DNA of 64,000 nt from CAVVKW01 sp963749035 (GTDB taxonomy: Bacteria; Verrucomicrobiota; Verrucomicrobiia; Chthoniobacterales; JAATET01). The notes under the pieces are model-generated. The model saw nothing but the letters and a program-made list of their open reading frames with translations. It ran no database searches and was not told the DNA's origin. Position 1 is the first letter of the stretch; the number at the start of each line of letters is the position of its first letter. The stretch spans positions 744,001-808,000 of the forward strand of contig CAVVKW010000002.1 of the NCBI GenBank assembly GCA_963749035.1. The letters run 5' to 3'. Below are positions 42,406 to 51,386 of the stretch, piece by piece. The translations under genes were made by a program, and so were the position numbers.

Positions 42406-45400
42406 TCATCGCTGCACAAACCCCTCCGGCGCCGTCATCACCAGATAAACGGCCGTCTCCGCCCGCCTCCGCTGACCATCGTAGTCCTGCCCGACCCAAC
42501 TTGGCATCGCCGCAAACGCCGCCAGAATCGACGCCCGCAACTCCGCGCTCATCGCTCCGAAGAGCAACCGGTCGTCGAGATAATCGACGAGATCGCCCTG
42601 CGCTTCTTCGATCGTGCGATCCCCATTGCTTAAAATTCCAACCATCCGCGTCCAATCCGCCGACACGAAGAGGTTGTTGTCGTCGGCACCCTTCTCCGCC
42701 GTGAAGAGTCCGTAGCTCAGGTAGCCACCGATCACGTTCGCTTGGTTAATCACCGTCGTGTCCGTGAGGATCTGATATTCCGGCGAGACCAGGCCGCTCT
42801 CGGAAACAAACCCCGGCGCACTGTATCCCGGCAGGAAAAAATTAAAGACCGACGGCGATTGCAGCACCGCCTGCTCCGGGATCCGGTAGCGCAGATCAAG
42901 AAAGTAACGATCGTCCCCGTCGTTACGTTTCGGCGGCAACGCCGAGGTCAGCCGAAGCATTCGTGCCATTCGCAAGACCGGCTCCGACCCTTTGCCAAAG
43001 CTGACGGACGTCCGCATCGGTTCATTTCTCGCTTCAGGGTCCAGCAATACCGCGCGCAAGGTCGCCCCGAGATTGCCGCGAACTCCCTCTGAATCCGAGT
43101 TGAACACCCGCGCCACCCGGTAGATGAAGCCAGGGCTCGCGTTGCTCGTGACGAATTTTTGGATCAGGTGCCGCGCGACGAACGGCCCCACGTTCGGGTG
43201 GTTGAACAACGCGTCCAGCGCCGCGTCCATGCGCTCGGGACCGCTCGCCGTTCCCGGCACAGTCGTCCCGCCGACGACCCTTCGATCCTCCTGATCACCA
43301 AACTCCGGGTAGAACGTCATCGGTCGCTCTTCGTCCCGGCCGTAGAGAAAAAACGACCGCGTCGATCTCACGGACCCGTTCCCGTTCCGCGGCGGGTCAC
43401 TCACGTCGTAGTGCGGCCCCCAACCCGTGAAAACGTGGGCCAGCTCCACGATATCTTCCTGCGTGTAGGTCGCCTGCGGAAGCCCTTCGGACGACAAACG
43501 CACCGACCCATCCGGGTGTAATTTCGTCAGCCCGATCGTGAAGAGCTGCATGATCTCGCGCGCGTAATTTTCGTCCGGTTCACTCCCGGTCTCGGGGTCC
43601 GGCTTGCGGTTCCGGATCATGCTCAAATACTGACCCATCATCGGGCTCAGTGTGACCGTCTCGAGCAGATCGCGGAAATTTCCGAACGCCCCGTCGATCA
43701 CTTGATCGTAGTAGATCGTCGTCCCCACGTGCGCCCCATCGAGACTACCGACCTGCGAAATCACCAGGATCTGACTCAGCGCAAATGCCATCCGCTGCCG
43801 CAATTGATCCGGCGCCGTCAGCGCCGCCTGCCAAAAGGCTTCTCCGCGCGGTCGCTGGAAACCGTCGTTGCCGTCACGCGCCAGTAATTCCGCCCGCCGC
43901 TCATTCAAGTAGTCGATGTGATGAGTCGCCGGCTCGATCATCTGCGCGTCGATCCACTCGGCAAACGTCGACCCAAGCACCGCCTCGATCGATTCGTCCG
44001 TCGGCCCGAACGTCGCCTGCGTCAGAAACCGCGCCGCCTCGCCGTCCGTCGTCGCACTCGCCACCGCGATTCCCGCCGCCGGGGGTGTCGGCATGGTTTC
44101 GAAGGCCGGAGTCGTCCGAAGCTGACCCACGATCTCCCCCTCCGGCCAGTCCTCGGTCATCACCCGGACCCACAGATTCCCGGCGTCGAGCGCCGCAACG
44201 ATCTCCGCCTTCGAAAACCCCGCCACCGCTGCAAAATCCCAGTCCACCCCACCGACCTGATTCATCGGCAACGCTAAAACCGTCGGCCCAGCGGTCCCCG
44301 ACACCGAGTGAAAAATCTCCGCCCCCGTCTGCAAATCCTCCAGCCCACTGAAGCTTAACGTCACTCGACTTCCCAGCGCATTGCCCGCCCGCCGGACCGA
44401 CGCGACCCCCGAGCCCCCACTCCCTTCCGGGTCCGTCCCTCGAAGCAACGCGACGTAAAGCACGTCCCGCTCATCGTCGATCGTCACCGACGCCGACCCC
44501 GGCATCCCCAAGGAGTAACCGTCTCCCGGCAACAACGTCATCGTCACCCCCTCCCGCGTTTCGATCTCGCCGTCAGCGATCGCCGAGATCGTCACGCTCG
44601 AAGAGTCGCCGCCCACCCGCATACTCGAGCTCACTCCCGGATCGACGTAATCCACTCCCCTCGTCGCCACGCCCGACAACGCAAAGTTCACCGAGATCGG
44701 CTTGATCCCTCCCGAACGGAAAATCTGGAACCGCGCCGCCCCCGCCACGCCCTCGCTTTCATAGGCCCGATCCAACGCCACACCCAGCGACACAATACTC
44801 GGGCTCGCCACCTTCGCCCGACCCGCCGATTTGTCCGGCACCTGCGGCTTCGTCGTCGAGTCCTCCGGATCGAAACCCAATACCGCCTCCTCGTAATCCG
44901 TCAGTCCGTCCCCGTCACGATCCACGTCCGAGATCTCCAGTCGAAAAAACGCCCGTCCGTCGGCCATCAGGTCGGCGAGCGACCGCCCAGTCGACGAAAG
45001 CGCCGACCCCCGGATGATCTCCCGCGCATCCGGCTCGTCCCCCGGCTTGGTCCACGCCACCGCGACGTGATCCCCGCCACCGTATTCCCGCTGGAAGATC
45101 TCGAAGAAATAAGCTTCTCCTTCCACCAGCGCGATCGGCTCCGACTTCTGCGCTTCGCTCTTGGTGAATTCCAATTCATGACTCCAACTTGGAATCCGCG
45201 CGATCCGCACTGCGCCCTCCGGGTCGGCGTCTGGTGACAGCCAAAACTGACTCTCGTCGTCGCCCGAGATCCAGAACGTGTAGTTCCCCGTCTCCGGCGG
45301 CACGATCCACCCCGAGATAAATTGTCCGTAGGAATCCTCGTCGGGATTCGTCTGTGAAATCCGAAGCTCCGTGACAAATTCATCCACCTCTGGGATGACC

Positions 45401-45903
45401 TCGCCACCTCGCGCCATTGGTCGAAATTGGTCCAACCCTCCCGTCAATTCCGTCCACTTCTGACGTCGCACCCCACCCGACGCAAACGCCGACCCGACGT
45501 CCACCGTCACCTCGACCACCGCACCCGTCCCGATCATCGACCCGCCAAGCGGAGACCACGTCGCCAGGTCGCCCGACGCCGATGGCTGATAATGCACCCC
45601 CGCGACCGTCGGCCATCGCTGAGTGATCACCGTTCCCAGTGTCGGCGCGACTGCCACCGACGTCGGACAGCTCCCCGGATCCATCGGATTCGTCCCGGCC
45701 ACCGACTCGTTGCGATTATCGAAACCATCCCCGTCATCGTCTTCGTCCGGGTCGAATCCGGCCCCAAACGCCGCCTCCCACACGTCGCTCAACCCATTTT
45801 CGTCCTCGTCGAGCATCGCCCAGCTATTCGGTGCCAAAACCACCACCAGGGCGAGAAGTTGGAATGGGCGAGACGAAAACACGGAGCAACAAACGTTGAT
45901 CAA
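42406..45903 (-). CDS. Large exported DUF1800 protein with PA14, Calx-beta and CHRD-like modules
   Basis: The 1165-residue protein has a signal peptide ending NSWA. Near the N-terminus is a thrombospondin-3/dockerin-like calcium stretch (DEDENGLSDVWEAAFGAGFD). A PA14-like domain follows at about 175-310 (ETGNYTFWISGDDESQFWLS), then a Calx-beta-like module near 390-480, a CHRD-like module near 480-610 and a complete DUF1800 domain at about 640-1160 (ATYTQEDIVELAHVFTGWG, HPNVGPFVARHLIQKFVTSN, SPSVFNFFLPGYSAPG). No catalytic function is known for DUF1800. The combination suggests a calcium-stabilised surface or periplasmic protein that binds carbohydrate. The start is uncertain: TTG 45903 or GTG 45882 both precede the signal peptide. 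Confidence 0.92.
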   Translation of the reverse strand: MINVCCSVFSSRPFQLLALVVVLAPNSWAMLDEDENGLSDVWEAAFGAGFDPDEDDDGDGFDNRNESVAGTNPMDPGSCPTSVAVAPTLGTVITQRWPTVAGVHYQPSASGDLATWSPLGGSMIGTGAVVEVTVDVGSAFASGGVRRQKWTELTGGLDQFRPMARGGEVIPEVDEFVTELRISQTNPDEDSYGQFISGWIVPPETGNYTFWISGDDESQFWLSPDADPEGAVRIARIPSWSHELEFTKSEAQKSEPIALVEGEAYFFEIFQREYGGGDHVAVAWTKPGDEPDAREIIRGSALSSTGRSLADLMADGRAFFRLEISDVDRDGDGLTDYEEAVLGFDPEDSTTKPQVPDKSAGRAKVASPSIVSLGVALDRAYESEGVAGAARFQIFRSGGIKPISVNFALSGVATRGVDYVDPGVSSSMRVGGDSSSVTISAIADGEIETREGVTMTLLPGDGYSLGMPGSASVTIDDERDVLYVALLRGTDPEGSGGSGVASVRRAGNALGSRVTLSFSGLEDLQTGAEIFHSVSGTAGPTVLALPMNQVGGVDWDFAAVAGFSKAEIVAALDAGNLWVRVMTEDWPEGEIVGQLRTTPAFETMPTPPAAGIAVASATTDGEAARFLTQATFGPTDESIEAVLGSTFAEWIDAQMIEPATHHIDYLNERRAELLARDGNDGFQRPRGEAFWQAALTAPDQLRQRMAFALSQILVISQVGSLDGAHVGTTIYYDQVIDGAFGNFRDLLETVTLSPMMGQYLSMIRNRKPDPETGSEPDENYAREIMQLFTIGLTKLHPDGSVRLSSEGLPQATYTQEDIVELAHVFTGWGPHYDVSDPPRNGNGSVRSTRSFFLYGRDEERPMTFYPEFGDQEDRRVVGGTTVPGTASGPERMDAALDALFNHPNVGPFVARHLIQKFVTSNASPGFIYRVARVFNSDSEGVRGNLGATLRAVLLDPEARNEPMRTSVSFGKGSEPVLRMARMLRLTSALPPKRNDGDDRYFLDLRYRIPEQAVLQSPSVFNFFLPGYSAPGFVSESGLVSPEYQILTDTTVINQANVIGGYLSYGLFTAEKGADDNNLFVSADWTRMVGILSNGDRTIEEAQGDLVDYLDDRLLFGAMSAELRASILAAFAAMPSWVGQDYDGQRRRAETAVYLVMTAPEGFVQR

Positions 45904-45983
45904 AAGTAAACCGACGTGATAAGAGTGTCGAATAAGATTGCCGGATTTGGTGCGAGTCTCTAGCTAGCCACGTCCGCGCTCGC

Positions 45984-46280
45984 ATGAAATCCCCGCTCTT
46001 CGTCACTCTCCTCCTTCTCGTCACCTTCGCTACCAGTGGATGCAGCACCGTCCAACGCGGTGCCTACCGAGTGGGGAACACGGTGAGTTCCGCTGGTCGC
46101 AGCACTGGGAATTTTTTCAGCAACCTCTTCGGCGGCGGTAGCAGTCGCCGTAGTGCCAGCTCCCGCTCTTCGAGTTCCAGCTCCAGTTCCACCTCTCGGT
46201 CGTCTTCGACGGGCGGCAGTTCCACCAGCCGCAGCGCTCCGTCGCTCGAGAGCACCCCGCAGGAATACGTCGGCAACTAG
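45984..46280 (+). CDS. Ser-rich lipoprotein
   Basis: The 98-residue protein has a lipoprotein signal (MKSPLFVTLLLLVTFATSGC). It then has a Gly/Arg/Ser stretch (GAYRVGNTVSSAGRSTGNFF) and a very serine-rich tail with a run of eight serines. No fold is expected for the tail. No family is recognised. Its start is 80 bp from the divergent DUF1800 gene. Confidence 0.7.
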   Translation: MKSPLFVTLLLLVTFATSGCSTVQRGAYRVGNTVSSAGRSTGNFFSNLFGGGSSRRSASSRSSSSSSSSTSRSSSTGGSSTSRSAPSLESTPQEYVGN

Positions 46281-46496
46281 TCGGCACCCCTTGACCGGTC
46301 GACGCTGGCTGCCATTCACCAGTGGTCCGCGGAAGGCAGCGGCCGAACGAATCGACTTCCGGTCCGATGCACGGAACGACCGCCGGAATCACACTCGCCT
46401 ACGGCCACGCAGCGGGCTCCGGTCGATTCCCCCGGAAGATTCCCCGCGCCCGCAGTTGTAATCCACCCCGGCTCGGCGTAAATCCATAGCCCGTCG
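46281..46496. other. 216-bp gap before the kinase gene
   Basis: No gene, hairpin or operator could be picked out here. It presumably contains the kinase promoter. Confidence 0.4.
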
Positions 46497-49400
46497 ATGC
46501 CCGAGCCACTCCGATTTCAGCACTACGAAGTTGCACGTAAACCCGACGGCAGCCCGCTCGAGCTCGGACGCGGCGCCATGGGCATCACTTACCGCGCGTT
46601 CGACACCAATCTCCGAGCGGACGTCGCCCTGAAAGTCATCAGCGGCGCCTACCTCAACAGCGACGTCGCCCGCGATCGTTTTCTGCGCGAGGCCCGCGCC
46701 GCCGCCGCCATTCGACACCCGAATGTCGCGACGGTCTTCCACCTCGGCGAGGCGGAGGATTCTTATTTTTACGCGATGGAGTTTGTCGACGGGGAAACCG
46801 TCGAGAAATACATGCGCCGCGAAGGAGCTCTGCCGACCCTCAGCGCGCTCGACGTCGCCAGCCAAGTGGCCCGCGCCCTCCAGGCAGCCCAAAAGCAAGG
46901 CCTCGTCCACCGCGACATCAAGCCATCGAACGTCATGCTCACGCGCGACGAGGACGACGATCTCCACGTCAAAGTGATCGACTTCGGCCTCGCCAAGACC
47001 GCCGCTAATTCCAGCGAAGACGGAGCCGACGCCGCGACCCTGACCATGGGCGGATTCCTCGGCACCCCCCACTTCGCCAGCCCCGAGCAGCTCGACGAGC
47101 GCGAACTCGACGTTCGTTCCGACATCTACAGTCTCGGGGTCACCCTTTTCTACATGCTCGCTGGCGAAGTCCCCTTCGGAGGCTCGCTCGCGCGGACGAT
47201 CAGCCGCCAGCTTCACCACTCCCCGCCTTGGGAAAAGCTCGACTCCCAACCCGAGCCCGTTCGCGACCTCGTTGGCCGGATGATGGCCAAAGATCCCGCC
47301 GAACGGATCGCCACGCCCGTCAAACTCCGCCGAGCCATCGACGAGTGCATCGCGACCATCGAGCGAGACAACCTCAAGACGCCCGGCGCAACGAAAGAAG
47401 TCGCACCCCTCTCCGACACCGAAACGGAATCCATCGACCCGCCGGATTTCTCCGATCCCCAAGTCGGGCAAGAACTCGGCGGTCGGTATGATCTACTCGA
47501 AGAGATCGCGGCAACCCCACTCGGGAGGCGCTTCCGTGCGAAGAGCCACGAAACGGAAAAAGTCGTCGGGATCATCGTCGTCGATCCCACATTGCTGCCG
47601 ACCGTCCAGGCGCGAAACCGCTTCGAAGACGAAATTTCGGCGCTTCAAGGTATCGACCATCCGGGACTTCTCCGCATCGACGGCGTCGAGGACGTTCCTC
47701 CGCTGACCTGGCTGACTCACGAGTGGGTCGAAGGCCCCACGCTCCTCGACGAGATCCGGGGCCGCGGTCCGCTTGCCCCGGCCCGCACCGCCAACTTGAT
47801 CAAGCCGATCGCCGGCGCTCTGGACGCGCTCGCTGACGCGAATCTCTCGAGTCCCACCCTCACGCCAGCTGCCATTCGCCTTCCCTCCGCCGACGCCGAG
47901 CCTCGGATCAATCCCCTCACACCAGACACCCTCTCGGCCCTCTCGAAAAAAGCGACCCTTGCCGGCACTTCGATCGCCCGCCTTCGTGCCACCGGAGCGA
48001 TTACGAACGACCCCGGAGCCGAATCGGCCTTCGCACTCGCCGGGGTCGCTTACGAAATGCTCAGCGGCATCCGGCCACCGGCTCCCGGGCGTCCGTTCGT
48101 CCCGATCCCCGGACTCCCGAAGCCTGCAGAAGCCGCTCTGCGTTCCGGGCTCGACCCGAAGAACACCTTCAAGTCCGCCAGCAACTTCGCCGACCGCCTC
48201 GCCAAGGCCCTCACCGCCAACCCGCGCGCCGCGTCTGCCGCGAGCAACCTCACCACCCCCGCTGCCGGTAAGCCAACCACCCCGGCTTCCGATTCTGACG
48301 ATTCGCCAGCCCGTGATTCCGAGCCGATCAACGCTGTCGACGAGCGGGAAGTGGACTCACCACCGTCGATCACCCGACCGATCGTCCTCGCCGGCGCCGC
48401 GGCACTCGTTCTCGTTCTTCTCGCGATGATCGTCTCCGCGCTCAGCGGCGACGACGATGCGGATGCCCAACCCGAGCCCACCCCGGGTATCAGCGTCACG
48501 GACCCAACTCCGGCCGCACCCGAACCAACGCCCAACCCGGAGCCGACTCCGGATCCCGCCGACGCAGCCATCGTGCTCGCCGACGATCACGCAGCGGTTG
48601 GCGACTACTCGGCTGCGTTCGCTACCCTCTCCGACCTCGATCCCGCCGACCCCGCCGTCGCGGAGGCGACCGCTGCGCTCGCCACTCGTCTTCGGAATGA
48701 CACCCGGTTTCCGGACCTCGCCGACCTCCTTCCGTTCGAAGAAAATCTACGCGGGGCCGCCGCGACCGGATCGAGCGACGCAACCTACCTCCTTGCGCGC
48801 ATCCACGATCAACGAGGTGAAGCCACCGAGGCCTTCCCGCTCTACGATGCCGCGGCCGCGGCCGGCGATCCTCTCGCGATGACCAAAGTCGGCGCAGCTC
48901 ACGCCGCCGGCTGGGGGACCCCTCAAAATTGGCCACTCGCCATCGAGTGGTTCGAGAAAGCCGCCGACGCCGGTGATCCCGCAGCCTACTACGCCCTCGG
49001 CGAGTGCTACGCCCTCGGCAAAGGCGTCGAAAAAAATCCCGCCAAAGCCTTCGAATACCTCGATCTCGCCGCCCGCGCCTACGAACAGACGCTCGCCCAG
49101 ATTCTCCTGGCGGACCTGTATCTGAACGGCACCTTCGGCGAGCCAAACTACTTCGAAGCCTACCGGCTCTTCCGGATCGCGGCCGACGCCGGATCGCTCG
49201 ATGCGCAGGCCAAGATCGGCGTCATGATTTACAACGGTCAGGTGATCGACGGTGGAGCGGTCAGCAAGAAGCCGAAGCCTTCCGAATCAGGATACCGTCA
49301 GGCCTTCGAGATCTTCGCCGAGGGTGCCAAAGCGAACAATCCGCTCTCGCTCTATTACCACGGACGCCTTCTCGAGACCGGGACGGGCACGGACGAGAAG

Positions 49401-49763
49401 GATCCCGACACCGCCCGAGAGGAGATCACCCGAGCTGCCCGACTCGGGAATAAGGAAGCGATCCGGTGGTGTCGAGAGAACGACGTTCCCATCGCCGAGC
49501 CCACCCCAGCCCCCGAGAATCCAACCCTCGATGGCCAAGCACCAAGCGAAAATCCCGATCCAGAATCGTTGGAATCCGCCGCCCCCATCGACTCTCCCGA
49601 CACCTCCGCGACGACGCAGCCGACGGAGGAAGTCCAAGCCGCCGACGCCGAGCTGCTCGCCGAACCCTCTCCAACTGACACCAACGGAAACGCCCTCGAT
49701 ACCTCCGGGATTCCGAACCGCGACGTCCTCCCGCCGTCGGCTCCACCGACCGTCGAGCCGTAG
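46497..49763 (+). CDS. Membrane Ser/Thr kinase with a second, degenerate kinase domain and Sel1 repeats
   Basis: The 1088-residue protein has an intact PknB-like kinase at about 10-290: Gly-rich GRGAMGITYRAF, Lys46 in VALKVI, catalytic HRDIKPSN (138-145), DFGLAK (162-167), and GTPHFASPEQ. A second kinase-shaped region (about 325-570) begins GRYDLLEEIAATPLGRRFRA but has VVGIIVVD at the VAIK position and no HRD or DFG, so it should be a pseudokinase. One membrane helix lies at 627-648 (IVLAGAAALVLVLLAMIVSA). A Pro/Thr linker follows, then about six Sel1/TPR-like repeats (about 770-990, AAYYALGECYALGKGVEKNP), which should be periplasmic. The Sel1 part probably binds a partner protein and the pseudokinase may tune the active domain; both are inference. 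Confidence 0.9.
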   Translation: MPEPLRFQHYEVARKPDGSPLELGRGAMGITYRAFDTNLRADVALKVISGAYLNSDVARDRFLREARAAAAIRHPNVATVFHLGEAEDSYFYAMEFVDGETVEKYMRREGALPTLSALDVASQVARALQAAQKQGLVHRDIKPSNVMLTRDEDDDLHVKVIDFGLAKTAANSSEDGADAATLTMGGFLGTPHFASPEQLDERELDVRSDIYSLGVTLFYMLAGEVPFGGSLARTISRQLHHSPPWEKLDSQPEPVRDLVGRMMAKDPAERIATPVKLRRAIDECIATIERDNLKTPGATKEVAPLSDTETESIDPPDFSDPQVGQELGGRYDLLEEIAATPLGRRFRAKSHETEKVVGIIVVDPTLLPTVQARNRFEDEISALQGIDHPGLLRIDGVEDVPPLTWLTHEWVEGPTLLDEIRGRGPLAPARTANLIKPIAGALDALADANLSSPTLTPAAIRLPSADAEPRINPLTPDTLSALSKKATLAGTSIARLRATGAITNDPGAESAFALAGVAYEMLSGIRPPAPGRPFVPIPGLPKPAEAALRSGLDPKNTFKSASNFADRLAKALTANPRAASAASNLTTPAAGKPTTPASDSDDSPARDSEPINAVDEREVDSPPSITRPIVLAGAAALVLVLLAMIVSALSGDDDADAQPEPTPGISVTDPTPAAPEPTPNPEPTPDPADAAIVLADDHAAVGDYSAAFATLSDLDPADPAVAEATAALATRLRNDTRFPDLADLLPFEENLRGAAATGSSDATYLLARIHDQRGEATEAFPLYDAAAAAGDPLAMTKVGAAHAAGWGTPQNWPLAIEWFEKAADAGDPAAYYALGECYALGKGVEKNPAKAFEYLDLAARAYEQTLAQILLADLYLNGTFGEPNYFEAYRLFRIAADAGSLDAQAKIGVMIYNGQVIDGGAVSKKPKPSESGYRQAFEIFAEGAKANNPLSLYYHGRLLETGTGTDEKDPDTAREEITRAARLGNKEAIRWCRENDVPIAEPTPAPENPTLDGQAPSENPDPESLESAAPIDSPDTSATTQPTEEVQAADAELLAEPSPTDTNGNALDTSGIPNRDVLPPSAPPTVEP

Positions 49764-49802
49764 CGGAGCCCGCCACCAGGCGGCACTCGTAACTCAGCGA
49801 AC

Positions 49803-50624
49803 TCAGACCTCCAAACGCGCGAAGAGCGCGTCGAGCGGGAGCTGAATCCCGATGAAGAACTCACCGAATTCCGCGTATTCCGCACTCACTTCGTCAAAAC
49901 GCATTTCGTAAACGATGGATTTGATTTCGCTCGTCGAATGCGCAAATAGCGTGACGCCCCACTCGGCGTCATCAAGTCCCGTGGAGCCCGTGATTAACTG
50001 CCGCACCCGCCCCGCGTAAGTCCTCCCGACCCGGGCGTGACCTGCCATCAGCTTCTTGCGCGCTTCGAACTCCAAAGCGTACCAGTTTTGTCCGACCACC
50101 CGCCGCTTCAGCATCGGGTAAAAGCAAAACACCGGCCAGTCAGCCAGATTTGGCTCCAACCGGTCCTTCGCGTATTTTGCCATCCGCTCGCGAAATTCCG
50201 TCAACTTCTCCTCGAGCTCCGGCGAACCCTCGACCAGCCCATCTTCCGCCACCAGCGAAGCCGCGTAGTCTTCCTCGCTCGTCGTGTATTCGCTCCGCTC
50301 CGTCATCGAAAGGTAACTGAATTCCGGCGTCAACATTCCCGGCCCCAGCGAGAGCGTGAGCTGCTTCGAGATGCGATCCAGCGCCTGGAGATCCGGACAC
50401 ACCAGCATGAATCCCAAATCTGCCCTCGGCGTCACCATGCTCAGGGTCAGCAGCTGCGTCCCAGGCTCGGCCCGAACGTCTTTGACCAGATTTGCCAGAT
50501 TCGTCTTGGCCGAAAGCCGGTCCTCGGTCGAAAGCAAATCCCAGGACGCGTAGTCGATCCGGTAAAAAATGTGAAGAACGTGACGCCCCTCGGTGGGCAG
50601 AATGGGAGTGAGGTCGGCTTGCAT
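49803..50624 (-). CDS. hemQ: Coproheme decarboxylase HemQ (chlorite-dismutase family)
   Basis: The 273-residue protein belongs to the Cld family and matches the HemQ branch: FYPMLKRRVVGQNWYALEFE provides the conserved Tyr/Lys/Arg residues, and LMAGHARVGRTYAGRVRQLI the likely axial His. VTLFAHSTSEIKSIVYEMRF and AEYAEFGEFFIG close the domain. HemQ oxidatively removes two propionates from coproheme to yield heme b, the last step of the coproporphyrin-dependent heme route. The hemA-linked gene pair at 29844-31696 would supply the pathway. ATG 50624 is preferred over a TTG at 50666. Confidence 0.92.
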   Translation of the reverse strand: MQADLTPILPTEGRHVLHIFYRIDYASWDLLSTEDRLSAKTNLANLVKDVRAEPGTQLLTLSMVTPRADLGFMLVCPDLQALDRISKQLTLSLGPGMLTPEFSYLSMTERSEYTTSEEDYAASLVAEDGLVEGSPELEEKLTEFRERMAKYAKDRLEPNLADWPVFCFYPMLKRRVVGQNWYALEFEARKKLMAGHARVGRTYAGRVRQLITGSTGLDDAEWGVTLFAHSTSEIKSIVYEMRFDEVSAEYAEFGEFFIGIQLPLDALFARLEV

Positions 50625-50709
50625 CGGAAACGAAAATCGGGCATCGGCTGGAAAAAACAATTGCAATCCAGCGTCGGATTTCTAGTTTTCACCGTCCAAC
50701 GACCGAATC

Positions 50710-50943
50710 ATGGCAGACGTAGAAAACAAATATCCCGAAAACACCGCAGGCGCGTTCTATTGCGACGACCAGTGCATCGACTGCGACCTCTGCCGCGAGA
50801 CGGCCCCAGCCAACTTCACGCGCAACGAAGACGGCGGCTACTCCTACGTTTACAAACAACCCGAATCTCCCGAAGAGGAAGCCCTCTGTAAGGAAGCCAT
50901 GGAAGGTTGCCCGGTCGAGGCCATCGGCAGCGACGGAGCTTAG
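50710..50943 (+). CDS. Ferredoxin with one [4Fe-4S] cluster
   Basis: The 77-residue protein has Cys22, Cys25 and Cys28 in QCIDCDLCRETAP and Cys67 in GCPVEAI, the CxxCxxC...CP set for one [4Fe-4S] cluster. Cys18 and Cys60 are extra. No signal peptide is present. It starts 85 bp from hemQ, in the opposite direction, and 7 bp ahead of the DciA-like gene. It is probably a cytosolic electron carrier; its partners are unknown. Confidence 0.9.
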   Translation: MADVENKYPENTAGAFYCDDQCIDCDLCRETAPANFTRNEDGGYSYVYKQPESPEEEALCKEAMEGCPVEAIGSDGA

Positions 50944-50950
50944 TCGTTCG

Positions 50951-51304
50951 ATGACCCCGTCCCTCCGCCGCCTGGTTCTCCGGGAATGGCGGGGACTGCC
51001 CGGCGACGAGCGCCCCGACCGCACCCTCGCCGCGTCCGACGCCGTCCAGGCACTCATCGGTCGTATCGGGCTTTCGGACCGCATCGCCGAAGGCGACATT
51101 CTGGCCGCATGGAAGGACGTCGTCGGTGACTTTATCGCCGAGCACAGCAAACCCATCCGGCTCGTCGACGGCGTCCTGCACATTCAGGTCCTTCAGCCCA
51201 GCGTTCGCTACGAACTCGACCGCACGTGGCGGCCCGAGATCTTGAAAAAGCTGCGCGCCCAATTCGGCGCAAAAACCGTCCGCGACCTCCGGTTCAAGAC
51301 CTAG
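50951..51304 (+). CDS. DciA-like DUF721 protein
   Basis: The 117-residue protein carries the DUF721 domain at about 45-115: ILAAWKDVVGDFIAEHSKPI, then LVDGVLHIQVLQPSVRYEL and ILKKLRAQFGAKTVRDLRFK. This domain is the defining one of DciA, the widespread bacterial loader or regulator of the replicative helicase DnaB. It lacks the long N-terminal tail of some DciA proteins. It follows the ferredoxin gene by only 7 bp, so the two are cotranscribed, although the functions are not evidently linked. Confidence 0.85.
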   Translation: MTPSLRRLVLREWRGLPGDERPDRTLAASDAVQALIGRIGLSDRIAEGDILAAWKDVVGDFIAEHSKPIRLVDGVLHIQVLQPSVRYELDRTWRPEILKKLRAQFGAKTVRDLRFKT

Positions 51305-51386
51305 CGGCAGTTCGCCCCGCAAGCTTTCGGGCTCTGCTTCAGCAACCCTGCGCGCGAGCTCGACCCGCGAACCGCCCATTTCCCGA

